A DNA stretch of 64,000 nucleotides from Phytohalomonas tamaricis (GCF_003012345.1 NZ_PVRV01000024.1:248001-312000), one strand, 5' to 3'. Numbered from the stretch's first letter, positions 1 through 9,606 are shown. Notes: generated by a model from the sequence alone, not told the origin. Made by a program: numbers and translations.

Positions 1-91
1 GAATTCATGACATTAAAAATGGAATCTCAAGTTGTCTCAATTGTAAATCAGCACTTATAACGATAGAATTAAAAAAATTACCTCACCTGAT

Positions 92-1237
92 ATGATCATG
101 CCCCAACGAATTTTACTTATCGTTAGAAGACTAAATATTGGCGGCATTGAACGCGTTACTGTCAACCTTGCCAATACGCTACATCGCCTCGGCCATGAAG
201 TACATATTCTGACCTTGAAGAAAGGAGTCGAGCTGGCTCCGATGGAAGGCGTTATCGTTCATGAAAAGGACGTCGACAAGCAAGTACGCCGCTCGATAGC
301 CGGTGCCAGCTATGAGCTTGCTACGCGAGCCTTCTTGAAACCCCTGCTTAAAGGCTCAGGTTTTTTCTGGCGCGGTATCTACGGACATCGCATCCTGAAG
401 CGCTTCATTACTGATATTGAACAGCAGTACGGCACTATCGATCGTATTATCGCTCGCGGGCAAGGGGCCTTCGAAGCGATATGGCCCTATCAAGATCCAC
501 GCTTTTGGCAGGTCTGTGTTGCCCCCGTAGGCAACGAGACCGGAAAGCTCAGAGGCTTCTGGCTGCGCAAGCTGTATGAGGGCAAGCGCGTCGTCTGCAA
601 CACCAATGGGGTCAGAATTCGCCTGGAAGAAGAACTTGCCCGTCATGATATTCGTATCGATGCCTGTGAAGTCATCATGAATCCCTGCGATATCGATGCC
701 ATCCGGGCTGCTGCGGATGAGCCGGTTGATCTTCCCGCTCGCCCTTTTGTCGTGCATGTGGCGAGACTTTCTGAAGTAAAGCGACAGGAATTCCTCATTC
801 GCGCCTATCTCGAAGCCGATATCGAAGAGGATCTGGTTATCGTTGGCGATGGCCCGATGCGTTCCCACCTTGAACAGCTTGTCGATTCCTTGGGCGTGCG
901 TGACCGAGTGCACCTGATCGGCAGTCGGGTCAATCCCTATCCCTGGATGAAGCATGCCCGCCTGTTCGTCTTAAGTTCACGCAGTGAAGGGCTCGGTATT
1001 GTGCTGGCTGAAAGCATGATTTGTGGCACGCCCTGCGCCGCTGTCAATGCACCAGGAGGCGTGGCCGATGTGCTGATCAATGATCAGGCACGGTTATTAG
1101 CGGAAAATAACGTCTCCAGCCTGGCGGAAAAGATTCGCGAAGGGCTTGTCCGTCCGCCGGTCCTTGACGCAGAACTGATTGAGCGCTTTCGCGACACTCA
1201 CATCGCCTCACAGTTTCTTGCCTTGGCCACTCATTAA
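92..1237 (+). CDS. GT4-family glycosyltransferase
   Basis: Probably transfers a sugar from a nucleotide-sugar donor onto lipopolysaccharide core or another surface glycan, on the cytoplasmic face of the inner membrane. The 381-residue protein opens with a glycine-rich acceptor-domain motif (GGIERVTVNLAN, about residues 17-28). Its C-terminal donor domain carries VARLSEVKR, VIVGDGPM and the EX7E element SEGLGIVLAE, as in GT-B enzymes of family GT4 (RfaG/WaaG-like). ATGs at 92 and 98 are both possible starts and neither has a strong ribosome binding site. The upstream 91 bases are A+T-rich and are cut by the window edge. An O-antigen ligase-like gene lies on the other side of glyA, which supports an envelope role. 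The sugar and acceptor cannot be read from the sequence. Confidence 0.85.
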   Translation: MIMPQRILLIVRRLNIGGIERVTVNLANTLHRLGHEVHILTLKKGVELAPMEGVIVHEKDVDKQVRRSIAGASYELATRAFLKPLLKGSGFFWRGIYGHRILKRFITDIEQQYGTIDRIIARGQGAFEAIWPYQDPRFWQVCVAPVGNETGKLRGFWLRKLYEGKRVVCNTNGVRIRLEEELARHDIRIDACEVIMNPCDIDAIRAAADEPVDLPARPFVVHVARLSEVKRQEFLIRAYLEADIEEDLVIVGDGPMRSHLEQLVDSLGVRDRVHLIGSRVNPYPWMKHARLFVLSSRSEGLGIVLAESMICGTPCAAVNAPGGVADVLINDQARLLAENNVSSLAEKIREGLVRPPVLDAELIERFRDTHIASQFLALATH

Positions 1238-1248
1238 CTCCACATAAA

Positions 1249-1278
1249 AAAAGCCATGCCCAAAGAGGCATGGCTTTT
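1249..1278. terminator. bidirectional terminator between the glycosyltransferase gene and glyA
   Basis: The stem AAAGCCATGCC / GGCATGGCTTT has a 6-nt loop, an A-run on the left and a T-run on the right. It sits between two convergent genes and can serve both. Confidence 0.85.
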
Positions 1279-1297
1279 TCTTTCTGTCTACACCCGA

Positions 1298-2560
1298 TCA
1301 GGCATAGACCGGCAGACGCTTGCACACCTCACTGACCTTGGCCTTCACCTCGGCTTCGGCCTGGCTGCTGTCGCCGTTAGCCAGTGCATCAAGAATGTCA
1401 CAGATCCAGCCAGCCAGTTCCTTGCACTCGGTCTCAGTGAAACCACGCGTGGTCACTGCCGGCGTACCGATGCGCAGTCCTGAAGTAACAAACGGGCTCT
1501 GCGGGTCGTTGGGCACGGCGTTCTTGTTGACTGTGATATGAGCACGGCCAAGCGCCGCATCCGCATCCTTCCCGGTAATGTCCTGCTTGATCAACGAAAG
1601 CAGAAACAGGTGATCTTCAGTACCGCCGGAGACGATGTCAAAACCACGTTCAATGAATACGCCCGCCATTACCTGAGCGTTCTTGATCACCTGTTGCTGG
1701 TAACGGGTGAACTCAGGGTCGAGCGCTTCCTTGAAGCAGACCGCCTTGGCGGCAATGACATGCATCAGCGGGCCACCTTGCCCACCGGGGAACACGGCGG
1801 AATTCAGCTTTTTATAGACATCGGCATCGCCACAGGCTGATAGGATCAAACCACCACGCGGGCCACGCAGCGTCTTGTGCGTAGTAGTAGTGACGACATG
1901 AGCGTGCTGCATCGGGCTCGGATAGAGACCAGCGGCGATAAGCCCTGCAATGTGCGCCATGTCGACAAAGAAGTAAGCTCCCACTTCATCGGCGATGTCA
2001 CGGAAACGTGCCCAGTCAATGACCTGCGAATAGGCAGAGAATCCGGCAATGATCATCTTCGGCTGATGCTCACGAGCCAGGCGTGCAACCTCGTCGTAGT
2101 CGATCAAGCCTTCGTCGTTCAAACCGTACTGCACAGCGTTGTAATGCTTACCCGAGAAACTCGGCTTGGCACCATGGGTCAGGTGGCCGCCGGCGTCGAG
2201 ACTCATGCCAAGAATAGTGTCGCCTGGTTTGACCAGTGCCTGAAATACCGCGCTATTAGCTTGGGAGCCTGAATGCGGCTGAACGTTGGCATAATCGCAG
2301 CCGAACAGCTCACAGGCGCGATCGATCGCGAGCTGCTCGACCTTGTCGACGAATTCACAACCGCCGTAGTAACGCTTGCCCGGATAACCTTCGGCGTACT
2401 TGTTGGTCAGCTGCGAACCCTGGGCCTGCATCACACGCGGACTGGTATAGTTTTCAGAGGCGATCAGCTCAATGTGTGCTTCCTGACGCGCAACCTCTTC
2501 TTCCATTGCGCGCCACAGCGTGTCATCGAAACCAGCAATGGACATGTCACGGCTGAACAT
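1298..2560 (-). CDS. glyA: serine hydroxymethyltransferase
   Basis: PLP enzyme that interconverts serine plus tetrahydrofolate with glycine plus 5,10-methylene-tetrahydrofolate in the cytosol. It is the main source of one-carbon units. The start at 2560 gives [16 protein letters not shown] and 420 residues, the normal GlyA length, with GAGG 9-12 nt upstream. The open frame reaches back to 2710, but the extra 50 residues are not GlyA-like. Family hallmarks seen are [11 protein letters not shown] near the N-terminus, [15 protein letters not shown], and the PLP-lysine motif [14 protein letters not shown]. The gene lies between two envelope genes, converges on the glycosyltransferase gene and shares its terminator. 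A conserved housekeeping call. Confidence 0.97.
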   Translation of the reverse strand: MFSRDMSIAGFDDTLWRAMEEEVARQEAHIELIASENYTSPRVMQAQGSQLTNKYAEGYPGKRYYGGCEFVDKVEQLAIDRACELFGCDYANVQPHSGSQANSAVFQALVKPGDTILGMSLDAGGHLTHGAKPSFSGKHYNAVQYGLNDEGLIDYDEVARLAREHQPKMIIAGFSAYSQVIDWARFRDIADEVGAYFFVDMAHIAGLIAAGLYPSPMQHAHVVTTTTHKTLRGPRGGLILSACGDADVYKKLNSAVFPGGQGGPLMHVIAAKAVCFKEALDPEFTRYQQQVIKNAQVMAGVFIERGFDIVSGGTEDHLFLLSLIKQDITGKDADAALGRAHITVNKNAVPNDPQSPFVTSGLRIGTPAVTTRGFTETECKELAGWICDILDALANGDSSQAEAEVKAKVSEVCKRLPVYA

Positions 2561-2822
2561 GTGGAATTCCTCGACGTTAAGACCGTTAATCGCGAGCGTA
2601 ACCTTCATTATCGCGCCAGGCTCGCGGTTTAAATTCAGGTCGTCATCATACAGGAGGGCCGCTTGGCTTTCACTTGAAAGGACATCATGCAAAGGCTTAA
2701 AAGCGCTCACGTTAAAAATGCCAGTACATGAATAAAATGGTAAAACTCTTCTCGCGTATTCACTATTGGATTACGTAGGTGACATTACATTTCTTTATCT
2801 TGAAGAGCAGGAAAACTCTCCA

Positions 2823-4196
2823 GTGCCTTTACCGCTTTCGTACTCGTCTCGGTTTTCCAGCCCCACTCAGGCGCGCTTACACATTATAGGTCTGGTCTCT
2901 GTACTGGCTTATGCAGGCTTCTGGATCATCAATCTTGATATTTCGCGCTCGTTCGAGCCGCTGTTGATGCTGGCCTACCTTATTGCCCTGGCTTTGCATC
3001 CCCAGCGCAAAGCAGCCATCAAGGATCCACTCTGGTGGTTATTGGGGTTATGGATTTTATTGCAGTTTTTCACCCTGCCCTTTGCCTTCGAGCGTTTCCC
3101 TGATTACGCCAAGGAGCAGATTAACGATGTGCGCGGCTACACCAAACTGTTTCTCATTTTGCCGGTAGCCTGGGTACTGGCCGCACGCCATCGCTATGGC
3201 ATGTGGATGCTGGCTGTATTGTTTATTGGCATGCTAATCGGCTCGCTATGGCATGGTGAGGGATTGCGGCTGATGCACATCATCGAGCAGGGCCAACGTC
3301 CTACGCTAGGTTTTCATAATTGGGAGCATGCGGGCGTTAGCTGTGGTGTGGTACTGATTGCGCTGACCTGTTTTGCAGGCCGTTTTATGGCATGGACTGC
3401 CTCACGTAGGAACAAGGCTTTGGCATGGCTAGCCCGGCTGGGCTATGTGATGCTATTTGCGCTAGCAGCGTTTGGTGAGCTTATCGTACAGACCCGCGCA
3501 AGTTGGCTTGGTCTGGTTGTGGCTTTCATAATGGGCATTGCTGGCTTGCTTATTTTACTGCGCAAGCAAAATGCATATCGGCATCCTGCCATACGCCGCA
3601 ATGTACTGGCCGGATTGGTAGCCTTCGTTGCGCTAGCGTCGATAGCCGGGACGTTATACGGTGAAAAAATTTCAAACCGTGTTTTCGCCGAACATCACAT
3701 CATGGAGGAAATACTCGAAGGCAATCTTCACAACGTGCCGTACTCCAGCATCGGCTTTCGCATTCATGTCTGGAATCATGCATTGGAGTGGATTAGCGAA
3801 CGGCCGCTGACAGGCTGGGGGCCTCAGAGTCACAAGCCGCTGATTATCAGTAGCGGCATGCCTGAGCGCATCGTCATTGGACAGAATCTCACCCACACCC
3901 ACAACAGTTATCTTGAACTGCTCGTTGCTTATGGGTTTCTCGGGCTAGCTATCTATGTGGCAGTCGCCGTAGAGGTCGCCCGCAGCGCCTGGCAGAGCTG
4001 GCGTCGCGGTGACATGCCAACCGACGTGATGGCCTTCGCTTCGCTGTTTTTTATATTCTGGTTGATCGTTAATCTTTTCGAGAGCTATTTCATGTATCGC
4101 ACCGGAGTATATTTTCATGCGCTGATTGGTGGGCTTGTCTACAGCTATGGAATACGACGGCGCATGTATCCATCTGTTGTTCAAGTACCAACCTGA
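2823..4196 (+). CDS. O-antigen ligase / Wzy-type polymerase family membrane protein
   Basis: Polytopic inner-membrane protein of the WaaL/Wzy_C superfamily, which moves undecaprenyl-linked glycans onto lipid A-core or polymerises them on the periplasmic side. There are about ten hydrophobic segments and one large periplasmic loop. That loop holds the family pattern RIHVWNHALEWI, RPLTGWGP and LTHTHNSYLELLVAYG, where conserved Arg and His residues are expected. The GTG at 2823 is preceded by AGGA about 10 nt upstream and gives 457 residues. The frame is open from a TTG at 2766 that has no binding site, so the start is uncertain. It diverges from glyA and ends at a good terminator. Ligase versus polymerase versus O-glycosylating ligase cannot be settled from sequence alone. 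Confidence 0.8.
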   Translation: MPLPLSYSSRFSSPTQARLHIIGLVSVLAYAGFWIINLDISRSFEPLLMLAYLIALALHPQRKAAIKDPLWWLLGLWILLQFFTLPFAFERFPDYAKEQINDVRGYTKLFLILPVAWVLAARHRYGMWMLAVLFIGMLIGSLWHGEGLRLMHIIEQGQRPTLGFHNWEHAGVSCGVVLIALTCFAGRFMAWTASRRNKALAWLARLGYVMLFALAAFGELIVQTRASWLGLVVAFIMGIAGLLILLRKQNAYRHPAIRRNVLAGLVAFVALASIAGTLYGEKISNRVFAEHHIMEEILEGNLHNVPYSSIGFRIHVWNHALEWISERPLTGWGPQSHKPLIISSGMPERIVIGQNLTHTHNSYLELLVAYGFLGLAIYVAVAVEVARSAWQSWRRGDMPTDVMAFASLFFIFWLIVNLFESYFMYRTGVYFHALIGGLVYSYGIRRRMYPSVVQVPT

Positions 4197-4228
4197 TTTT
4201 CGCGTTACGCTACATAGCTTCATTGTTC

Positions 4229-4253
4229 AGCCGCCTTTCAGGCGGCTTTTTGT
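4229..4253 (+). terminator. rho-independent terminator after the O-antigen ligase-like gene
   Basis: Stem AGCCGCC / GGCGGCT with loop TTTCA, followed by TTTTTG, 32 nt after the stop codon. Confidence 0.85.
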
Positions 4254-4394
4254 TTGCCTCAGCTTTTATCGGTACGAGTACGCTGCACTATTTGTACCTG
4301 CTCAATGGAACTTCAGATCACTGCTGCTTTCCATAGAAGAGCCGACAAAATAATGACGACGGATCAGCAAACACAAGACAGGAGTCATGAGGTA

Positions 4395-4772
4395 ATGAAT
4401 AACGATAAAGCTCATCGAGAGCCACGCATCAACAGCACTAACGGCCATTCAAACCATCAAAATGATCATTTAAAGCTACGCGAAGCCTTCAGGATGCATG
4501 AACAGCAATGGCGCATGGCATTGGAAGATGACTTAAATGATGAGCCATTATCATCCGGCTGGAAGCATCGCTGCCGAGGTCCCTTGGCAGTCTGTGCGAT
4601 TCTCGCTACCGCCTCGGCATTGATTCTTGGTCCGAGCACCTCAGTTGGCCAGCACATCCATCATGAAATCTCCCACACCCTCGCACAATTCACGATGCCG
4701 CAGAGCAGCGACCATGCGCCATCAGCGCCATCGCCGATCTATCAGTCCAGTACGCCCGAATCGGCCTCGTAA
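4395..4772 (+). CDS. hypothetical single-pass membrane protein
   Basis: No family recognised. From the ATG at 4395 (AGGAG ten bases upstream) the product is 125 residues: a hydrophilic Asn/His-rich N-terminal half, one hydrophobic segment (AVCAILATASALILG), and a short Ser/Pro-rich tail presumably outside the cytoplasm. An in-frame ATG at 4353 would add 14 residues, and the frame itself opens at 4254 inside the preceding terminator region, so the longer forms are less likely. It lies between the O-antigen ligase-like gene and a convergent membrane-protein gene. It may be lineage-specific. The coding call itself is only moderately secure. Confidence 0.45.
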   Translation: MNNDKAHREPRINSTNGHSNHQNDHLKLREAFRMHEQQWRMALEDDLNDEPLSSGWKHRCRGPLAVCAILATASALILGPSTSVGQHIHHEISHTLAQFTMPQSSDHAPSAPSPIYQSSTPESAS

Positions 4773-4796
4773 ACAGATTTTTCATGTCGTGGCAGA

Positions 4797-5465
4797 TCAG
4801 GCAACTGAGGCAGCACTCCTGTGCAGCCGCCTAGCCAAAAACAACAGCTCCATTACCGCAAACAGTACCAACAGATAGCCGATCATCTCTGTGCCCTCCT
4901 CGGCGGCATTCTTGATTGAGCGGCTATAGTCCTGCTCCAGTACCGCCATCCAGAATGCACTTCTGCCATATAAACGTGCGAAGACGTACACCACTAGAAA
5001 GCCCGCCAAAAACAGCCCGTAAGACGCTGTAGTGCTGTAATACTTTAATTCCCTCATTAATCGACGACGTTTCTTCCAGGTGTAAATCAACGTCGGCACA
5101 GCAAGCAGCGCCACCAGAATCTTCCAGCAGCCATCGAAGAGATAGTCATCCAGAAAAGCGTCCTGCTCGCGGATCAACGAGGCCAACAGGAAACTTGCCA
5201 TGATCAGCGTGCCGGTACGAAACAGACTGAAACGGGCACGGATATATAGAAGCAGCAACGGCGAGACAAATAGAATGAACGTCTGCGTCAGTTCGGTAAT
5301 CGAAAGTTCGGTGAATTTAATCGCATCGCCGTCGAGTTGAGCGTCCCACATCATCAACTGAGCGGCCAGAGCCGTCAGCGCAATATATATTACTAGCCGT
5401 AAAAAGAAGGAAGCGTCCTGCTTTTTTTGTAAGGCCGCAGGTAAAGGAACGTTGGGGGAAGGCAT
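4797..5465 (-). CDS. hypothetical polytopic membrane protein
   Basis: Function unknown. The 222-residue protein has about six hydrophobic segments (roughly residues 20-40, 58-75, 83-97, 112-130, 147-165 and 197-213). A basic cytoplasmic stretch (KKRRRLMRELK) lies between the fourth and fifth, and the tail is Arg-rich. No signal peptide or catalytic motif stands out. It is downstream of, and codirectional with, ybbP, but a 220-bp gap containing a strong hairpin separates them, so it is probably its own unit. Closeness to the glycosyltransferase and O-antigen ligase-like genes hints at an envelope role. That is inference only. Confidence 0.7.
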   Translation of the reverse strand: MPSPNVPLPAALQKKQDASFFLRLVIYIALTALAAQLMMWDAQLDGDAIKFTELSITELTQTFILFVSPLLLLYIRARFSLFRTGTLIMASFLLASLIREQDAFLDDYLFDGCWKILVALLAVPTLIYTWKKRRRLMRELKYYSTTASYGLFLAGFLVVYVFARLYGRSAFWMAVLEQDYSRSIKNAAEEGTEMIGYLLVLFAVMELLFLARRLHRSAASVA

Positions 5466-5613
5466 AGGAAATGAACCATGATTGGTAAGCGTGTTAACGA
5501 CTATCTTAACATTTCCTTAACCTTTGCGGGATGTGCAACGATGAGATAAAGGTACAGGGTAACCTGTCACCGTACTGACAGCGCTCTCCTCCCGCGTCAA
5601 TGAGATGAAGGCA

Positions 5614-5652
5614 TATCCGCTGAGGTCAAAGCAGTATTGACCTCAGCGGATA
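5614..5652. terminator. perfect 16-bp stem-loop downstream of ybbP
   Basis: Arms TATCCGCTGAGGTCAA and TTGACCTCAGCGGATA are exactly complementary around a 7-nt loop, 34 nt after the ybbP stop. There is no T-run on the ybbP transcript side, so it is not a textbook intrinsic terminator. It could protect the mRNA 3' end or stop transcription with Rho. Confidence 0.55.
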
Positions 5653-5685
5653 CGTTATCCATAAACCTTTTACTCAGGTGCGGCT

Positions 5686-8184
5686 CTATTCTTCGCCTAA
5701 TAGATTCAAGCTGGTCATTGGGGCTTGCTTACGCAGCGGTCGCGACAGTAAATGGCCGATCATACCGATCAGCAACGCTCCGCCGAGTGGCAGTACAATC
5801 CACAATAGCCAGTGCAGTCGCGGATCGAGATCAAGCCAGCCGGCATAGAGTATTGCTGCCGCGCCATCTGCCAGAAGCGCTGCAAGTACGCCACTCGAAA
5901 AGCCGAGCAAACAGAATTCGCTCATCTGTACGCGCGCGAGTCGCTTGTCTCCCGCCCCAAATACACGCAGTAATGCGCCCTCATGCGCTCTGGCCGGGCG
6001 CGATGCCGTCAACGCAGCATAAAGCACTGAAATACCGGCCAACAGCACAAAAACCAGCACCAACTCGATGGCGCGAGCCACTTGCCCCAGCAGATCACGT
6101 ACCTGGCTCAGGATCGCATCGATATCCAGCAGAGAGACCGCCGGAAAGCGTTTAACCAGCGAGCCGAGTTGACGCTGATCGTTGCCAGGCAGGTAAAAGG
6201 CAGTGATGAAACTGTGGCTATAGCGTTCCAGCACACCCGGTGGGAAGATCACGAAGAAATTAGGCTGGAAGCTCTCCCAATCCACTTTTCTCACGCTGGC
6301 GATCTGCCCAGTGAGTTCATCGCCACCAATATCAAAGGTCAAACGGTCACCGATACCGAGGCCAAGGCGCTCGGCAAAGCGGTCGGCCACTGACAACGGC
6401 ACCGGTGCCTGCGTGGCGGAATCTCGCCCGAACCACTCGCCCTCTTCCAGCGTGTTGCTCTGCGGCATCTCGGCCCGCCAAGTCAGGTTGATTTCCCGCT
6501 GCAAGTTGCCGTCATTGCGGGCATCTACGGGCACCTCGTCACGCGGGTGTTGACCATTGATCGCGACGATGCGGCCGCGCACCATCGGGAACACATCGCT
6601 GCGCTGATCGGTAATGCCATCAAGGGCACGGATAAAATCGTCGCGCTCGCTCGGCTGAATATTGATGGCAAACTGGTTGGGAGCATCGGGTGGCAGGCGC
6701 TCCTGCCACGACGAGATCAGATCGCCCCGCACCAGTGCAATCAACCCCATTGCCGCAAACGTCACCGCAAAAGCAATGATCTGCCCTAGGCTTGCCTGTC
6801 GCCGTCGCGCCAGTTGGCGTGCGCCCAGCCGCCAGGTCAACGGCAACCAGCGGGCAACGCGTAAAAGCCCAGCCAGCCAGATACGTGCGACATACCATAG
6901 CACCGCAAGCGCGATCAGCCCGCCGACCAGTAAACCCGCCGAGAGTTTGAAATCACCGCTGTAGAGCCACAGTAGTGCACCAAAAATCAGGCTGGCCATG
7001 GCGACCACGACCCACGCCGCCGCAGGCAGCGGATCGAGTTCACGGCGCAGCACTTTCAATGCACTAACACGCTTAAGCCGAATCAAGGTCGGGCCAGCAA
7101 AACCGATCAGTACCGCAAGTGCCGTCAGCACTCCCAGCAAGAGCGGTAACAGTCCTGGCGGCGGTAGTTCAAGGGGCAGAAACTGCACCAGTAGTTTCAG
7201 CAACGCCCATTGGCCAATCAAGCCGATAACGGCGCCGATGGCCGCTGCAGCCAGTGCCAGCCAGGCAAGCTGGAAGACAAATAGTTGTGTCAGTTGACGC
7301 TGAGTCGAGCCGAAGCAGCGCATCAGTGCCGCAGTATTGAGATGACGATCAACATAGCGCCGGGTTGCCATCGCGACAGCAACACCCGCCAGCAGGACGG
7401 CAGCCAACCCTGAGAGACTGAGATACTGCTGTGAGCGCTCCAGTGCCCGCCCCAAGCGCGGACTGTCTTCACGCACATCCATGACGCGAATACCGCGATT
7501 TTTCCAATTCTCAAGCTGAGCATCGAGTGCGTTGATCGCAGCAGGCGGCCCCTTGGCCAACAAGCGATAAGTGACCCGGGAACCGGGCTGTACTAAGCCG
7601 GTGTTCTCCAGATCAGACCGATTCAGGATGATGCGTGGGTTGAAGCTGGCAAACCCTACGTTCTGCTCAGGCTCTTCAACAATCCAGGCCCCAACGGTGA
7701 AACGCGCCTGCCCAAGCTTTAGTACATCGCCCAGTTGAAGATTGAGTACCTGTCCCAGGCGAGGCTCTATCCAGACCGTATTGGCCGGAGGAATGCCGCT
7801 CGCCGCTACGTGACCTTGCCCGCGATCAAGAGTTACCGCGCCGTACAGCGGATAGCCCGGCTCGACCGCCTTGAGACTGCCAAGCTGGAAGGCATCCCCA
7901 TGACTAGCCATCGACACGGTATTGACCTGTTCAATGACCTTAAGGCCTGTTCCCGTTAATCGGTCACGGATCTCTGCCTCGAAAGGCGATCCTTTCACCA
8001 GTACCAGATCGCCACCGAGCAGCTGCCCCGCCTGACGTTCAAGCGCACGATCAATGCGATCAAGAAAGAAACCGATCATGGTCGTCGCCGCGACCGCCAG
8101 TGCCAACGCCACAAACAGCGCGCGAACATCGGCAGCGCGCAGATCACGCTTCACACCTACCAGCGACAAACGCAGCATTGTCAT
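5686..8184 (-). CDS. ybbP: YbbP-type ABC transporter permease (FtsX/LolCE-like)
   Basis: Permease half of the YbbAP ABC transporter, a type VII (MacB/LolCDE-like) inner-membrane system. This class usually drives conformational work in the periplasm rather than transport across the membrane. The 832-residue protein has an N-terminal membrane helix (ALFVALALAVAATTMIGFF), a large periplasmic domain, a helix cluster around residues 255-440, a second periplasmic domain (about 500-680) and C-terminal helices. That is the duplicated FtsX layout of E. coli YbbP. The start overlaps the stop of ybbA by 4 nt (ATGA), so the two are translationally coupled. The tesA-ybbA-ybbP arrangement matches E. coli. 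Work on the E. coli proteins, as I recall it, links YbbAP with TesA in handling hydrophobic molecules. Confidence 0.9.
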   Translation of the reverse strand: MTMLRLSLVGVKRDLRAADVRALFVALALAVAATTMIGFFLDRIDRALERQAGQLLGGDLVLVKGSPFEAEIRDRLTGTGLKVIEQVNTVSMASHGDAFQLGSLKAVEPGYPLYGAVTLDRGQGHVAASGIPPANTVWIEPRLGQVLNLQLGDVLKLGQARFTVGAWIVEEPEQNVGFASFNPRIILNRSDLENTGLVQPGSRVTYRLLAKGPPAAINALDAQLENWKNRGIRVMDVREDSPRLGRALERSQQYLSLSGLAAVLLAGVAVAMATRRYVDRHLNTAALMRCFGSTQRQLTQLFVFQLAWLALAAAAIGAVIGLIGQWALLKLLVQFLPLELPPPGLLPLLLGVLTALAVLIGFAGPTLIRLKRVSALKVLRRELDPLPAAAWVVVAMASLIFGALLWLYSGDFKLSAGLLVGGLIALAVLWYVARIWLAGLLRVARWLPLTWRLGARQLARRRQASLGQIIAFAVTFAAMGLIALVRGDLISSWQERLPPDAPNQFAINIQPSERDDFIRALDGITDQRSDVFPMVRGRIVAINGQHPRDEVPVDARNDGNLQREINLTWRAEMPQSNTLEEGEWFGRDSATQAPVPLSVADRFAERLGLGIGDRLTFDIGGDELTGQIASVRKVDWESFQPNFFVIFPPGVLERYSHSFITAFYLPGNDQRQLGSLVKRFPAVSLLDIDAILSQVRDLLGQVARAIELVLVFVLLAGISVLYAALTASRPARAHEGALLRVFGAGDKRLARVQMSEFCLLGFSSGVLAALLADGAAAILYAGWLDLDPRLHWLLWIVLPLGGALLIGMIGHLLSRPLRKQAPMTSLNLLGEE

Positions 8185-8918
8185 AGGCCCGCCTCCGTCG
8201 GCTGACGTTCATGCAGGCGGCCATGTTCAAGCGTCAGTTGACGGTCACAGCGATTGGCCAGGGTCAGATCATGAGTAACCAGCACCAACGTCGTGCCCGA
8301 AGCGCGGTTGAGGCCAAACAGCAAGTCAGCGATGCGCTGGCCCGTATCACGGTCGAGATTTCCGGTCGGCTCGTCGGCAAAGACCAGATCCGGCTCGGTG
8401 ACAAAGGCACGCGCAATCGCCACGCGCTGCTGCTCACCGCCCGAGAGCTGCTTGGGCAGATGGTGCATGCGCTCCACCAGCCCGACCCGCTCAAGCCACT
8501 CCCGCCCACGTGAACTATTCATGCCCGAATCGGTCAACTCCTGGGGCAGCAAAACGTTCTCAAGTGCAGTCAGTGTCGGTAGAAGCTGGAAATTCTGAAA
8601 TACGAACCCTACTCTTCCGGCACGCAGCCGGGCACGGCCATCCTCATCAAGCGCCGCCAGGGACTGCCCGAACATCTCAAGCTCACCGCCGCTGGGCGTA
8701 TCGAGCCCAGCCAAGAGGCTCAATAGCGTTGACTTGCCGGCTCCTGAGCTGCCGAGTATCGCAACGCTCTCTCCAGCGACCACATCAAGTGAAAGACCTT
8801 CTAGAATGGTCAGTATCCGTTCACCACTGGTGACTTCCTTATTGAGATTACGCGCCATGAGCACCGATGCCGTGGCAGCCGCTTTTGTATTATCCGCAGC
8901 CTGAGAGGTAGTAGACAT
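8181..8918 (-). CDS. ybbA: YbbA-type ABC transporter ATP-binding protein
   Basis: ATPase partner of YbbP. Walker A is GSSGAGKST, the Q-loop lies in FVFQNFQLLPTL, the signature is LSGGEQQRVAIARA, Walker B is LVFADEPTGNLD, and the H-loop is VLVTHDL, in the order of the LolD/MacB ATPase family. The start at 8918 gives 245 residues. The ATG at 8858 gives 225, closer to E. coli YbbA (about 228), so the first 20 residues may not be translated. The open frame extends upstream to 9281, but that part is antisense to tesA and is rejected. The 8918 start lies one base from the tesA start on the other strand, so each gene's promoter must lie inside the other's transcribed region. Confidence 0.93.
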   Translation of the reverse strand: MSTTSQAADNTKAAATASVLMARNLNKEVTSGERILTILEGLSLDVVAGESVAILGSSGAGKSTLLSLLAGLDTPSGGELEMFGQSLAALDEDGRARLRAGRVGFVFQNFQLLPTLTALENVLLPQELTDSGMNSSRGREWLERVGLVERMHHLPKQLSGGEQQRVAIARAFVTEPDLVFADEPTGNLDRDTGQRIADLLFGLNRASGTTLVLVTHDLTLANRCDRQLTLEHGRLHERQPTEAGL

Positions 8919-8919
8919 A

Positions 8920-9558
8920 ATGCACAGAATTCCTTTGACGTTTCGAAGCAGTGTCATTGCACGCGTGCTCATGCTCGTATCAGGCCTATTGCTGGCCGGT
9001 ATGGCACGAGCAGATACGGTGTTAGTGCTCGGTGACAGTCTGAGCGCCGCCCATGGCATCGATCGCGATGCAGGCTGGGTCCATCTGCTGCAGCAGCGTC
9101 TTGGCGATGAACATCGCGTCGTCAATGCCAGTATCAGCGGCGACACCACCTCCGGTGGTCTGGAGCGCCTTCCTGATGCGCTTGAGAAGTTTAACCCCGA
9201 TGTCGTCCTGCTTGAGCTGGGTGGCAACGACGGGCTGCGTGGCCTACCGCCAGAGCAGATGAAGAACAATCTCGCCCGCATGATCGAAATGAGTCAGGAC
9301 GCCGGTGCTCGCGTCGCGCTGCTCGGCATCATGATTCCCCCCAACTATGGCGAGAGCTATGCCAACGCGATCCGCGATGTTTATCCGCAGCTCGCCAAAC
9401 AGTACGACATCCCCTATGTACCTTTTATCCTAGAAGGTGTTGCGCTACATGACGACCTGATGCAGCGCGATCAGATCCATCCTAACGCCAAGGGCCAGCC
9501 GATCATGCTGGATAACATCTGGCCGGTAGTGACGGACGTACTGAACGATAACGCTTGA
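8920..9558 (+). CDS. tesA: periplasmic acyl-CoA thioesterase I / lysophospholipase (SGNH hydrolase)
   Basis: Secreted multifunctional esterase (thioesterase I, protease I, lysophospholipase L1). It has a hydrophobic signal peptide ending near GMARA-DT, then the four SGNH blocks: GDSLSAA (nucleophile Ser), SISGDTTSGG (Gly), LELGGNDGLRG (Asn) and DQIHPNAKG (Asp-x-x-His). The product is 212 residues, and the mature length and motif spacing match E. coli TesA. A start at 8971 (MLVSGLLLAG) would also leave a usable signal peptide. It is divergent from ybbA as in enterobacteria and ends at a terminator. Confidence 0.95.
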   Translation: MHRIPLTFRSSVIARVLMLVSGLLLAGMARADTVLVLGDSLSAAHGIDRDAGWVHLLQQRLGDEHRVVNASISGDTTSGGLERLPDALEKFNPDVVLLELGGNDGLRGLPPEQMKNNLARMIEMSQDAGARVALLGIMIPPNYGESYANAIRDVYPQLAKQYDIPYVPFILEGVALHDDLMQRDQIHPNAKGQPIMLDNIWPVVTDVLNDNA

Positions 9559-9581
9559 TCGAACGTAGAACTCTGTGATGC

Positions 9582-9606
9582 AAGCCGCTCATTCGAGCGG
9601 CTTTTA
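9582..9606 (+). terminator. terminator after tesA
   Basis: Nine-bp stem AAGCCGCTC / GAGCGGCTT with loop ATTC and a following short T-run, between convergent genes. Confidence 0.8.

Noticed and set aside
8919-9281. N-terminal extension of the ybbA frame
   Set aside because: It is antisense to tesA and not ATPase-like. Ser/Arg-rich shadow sequence.
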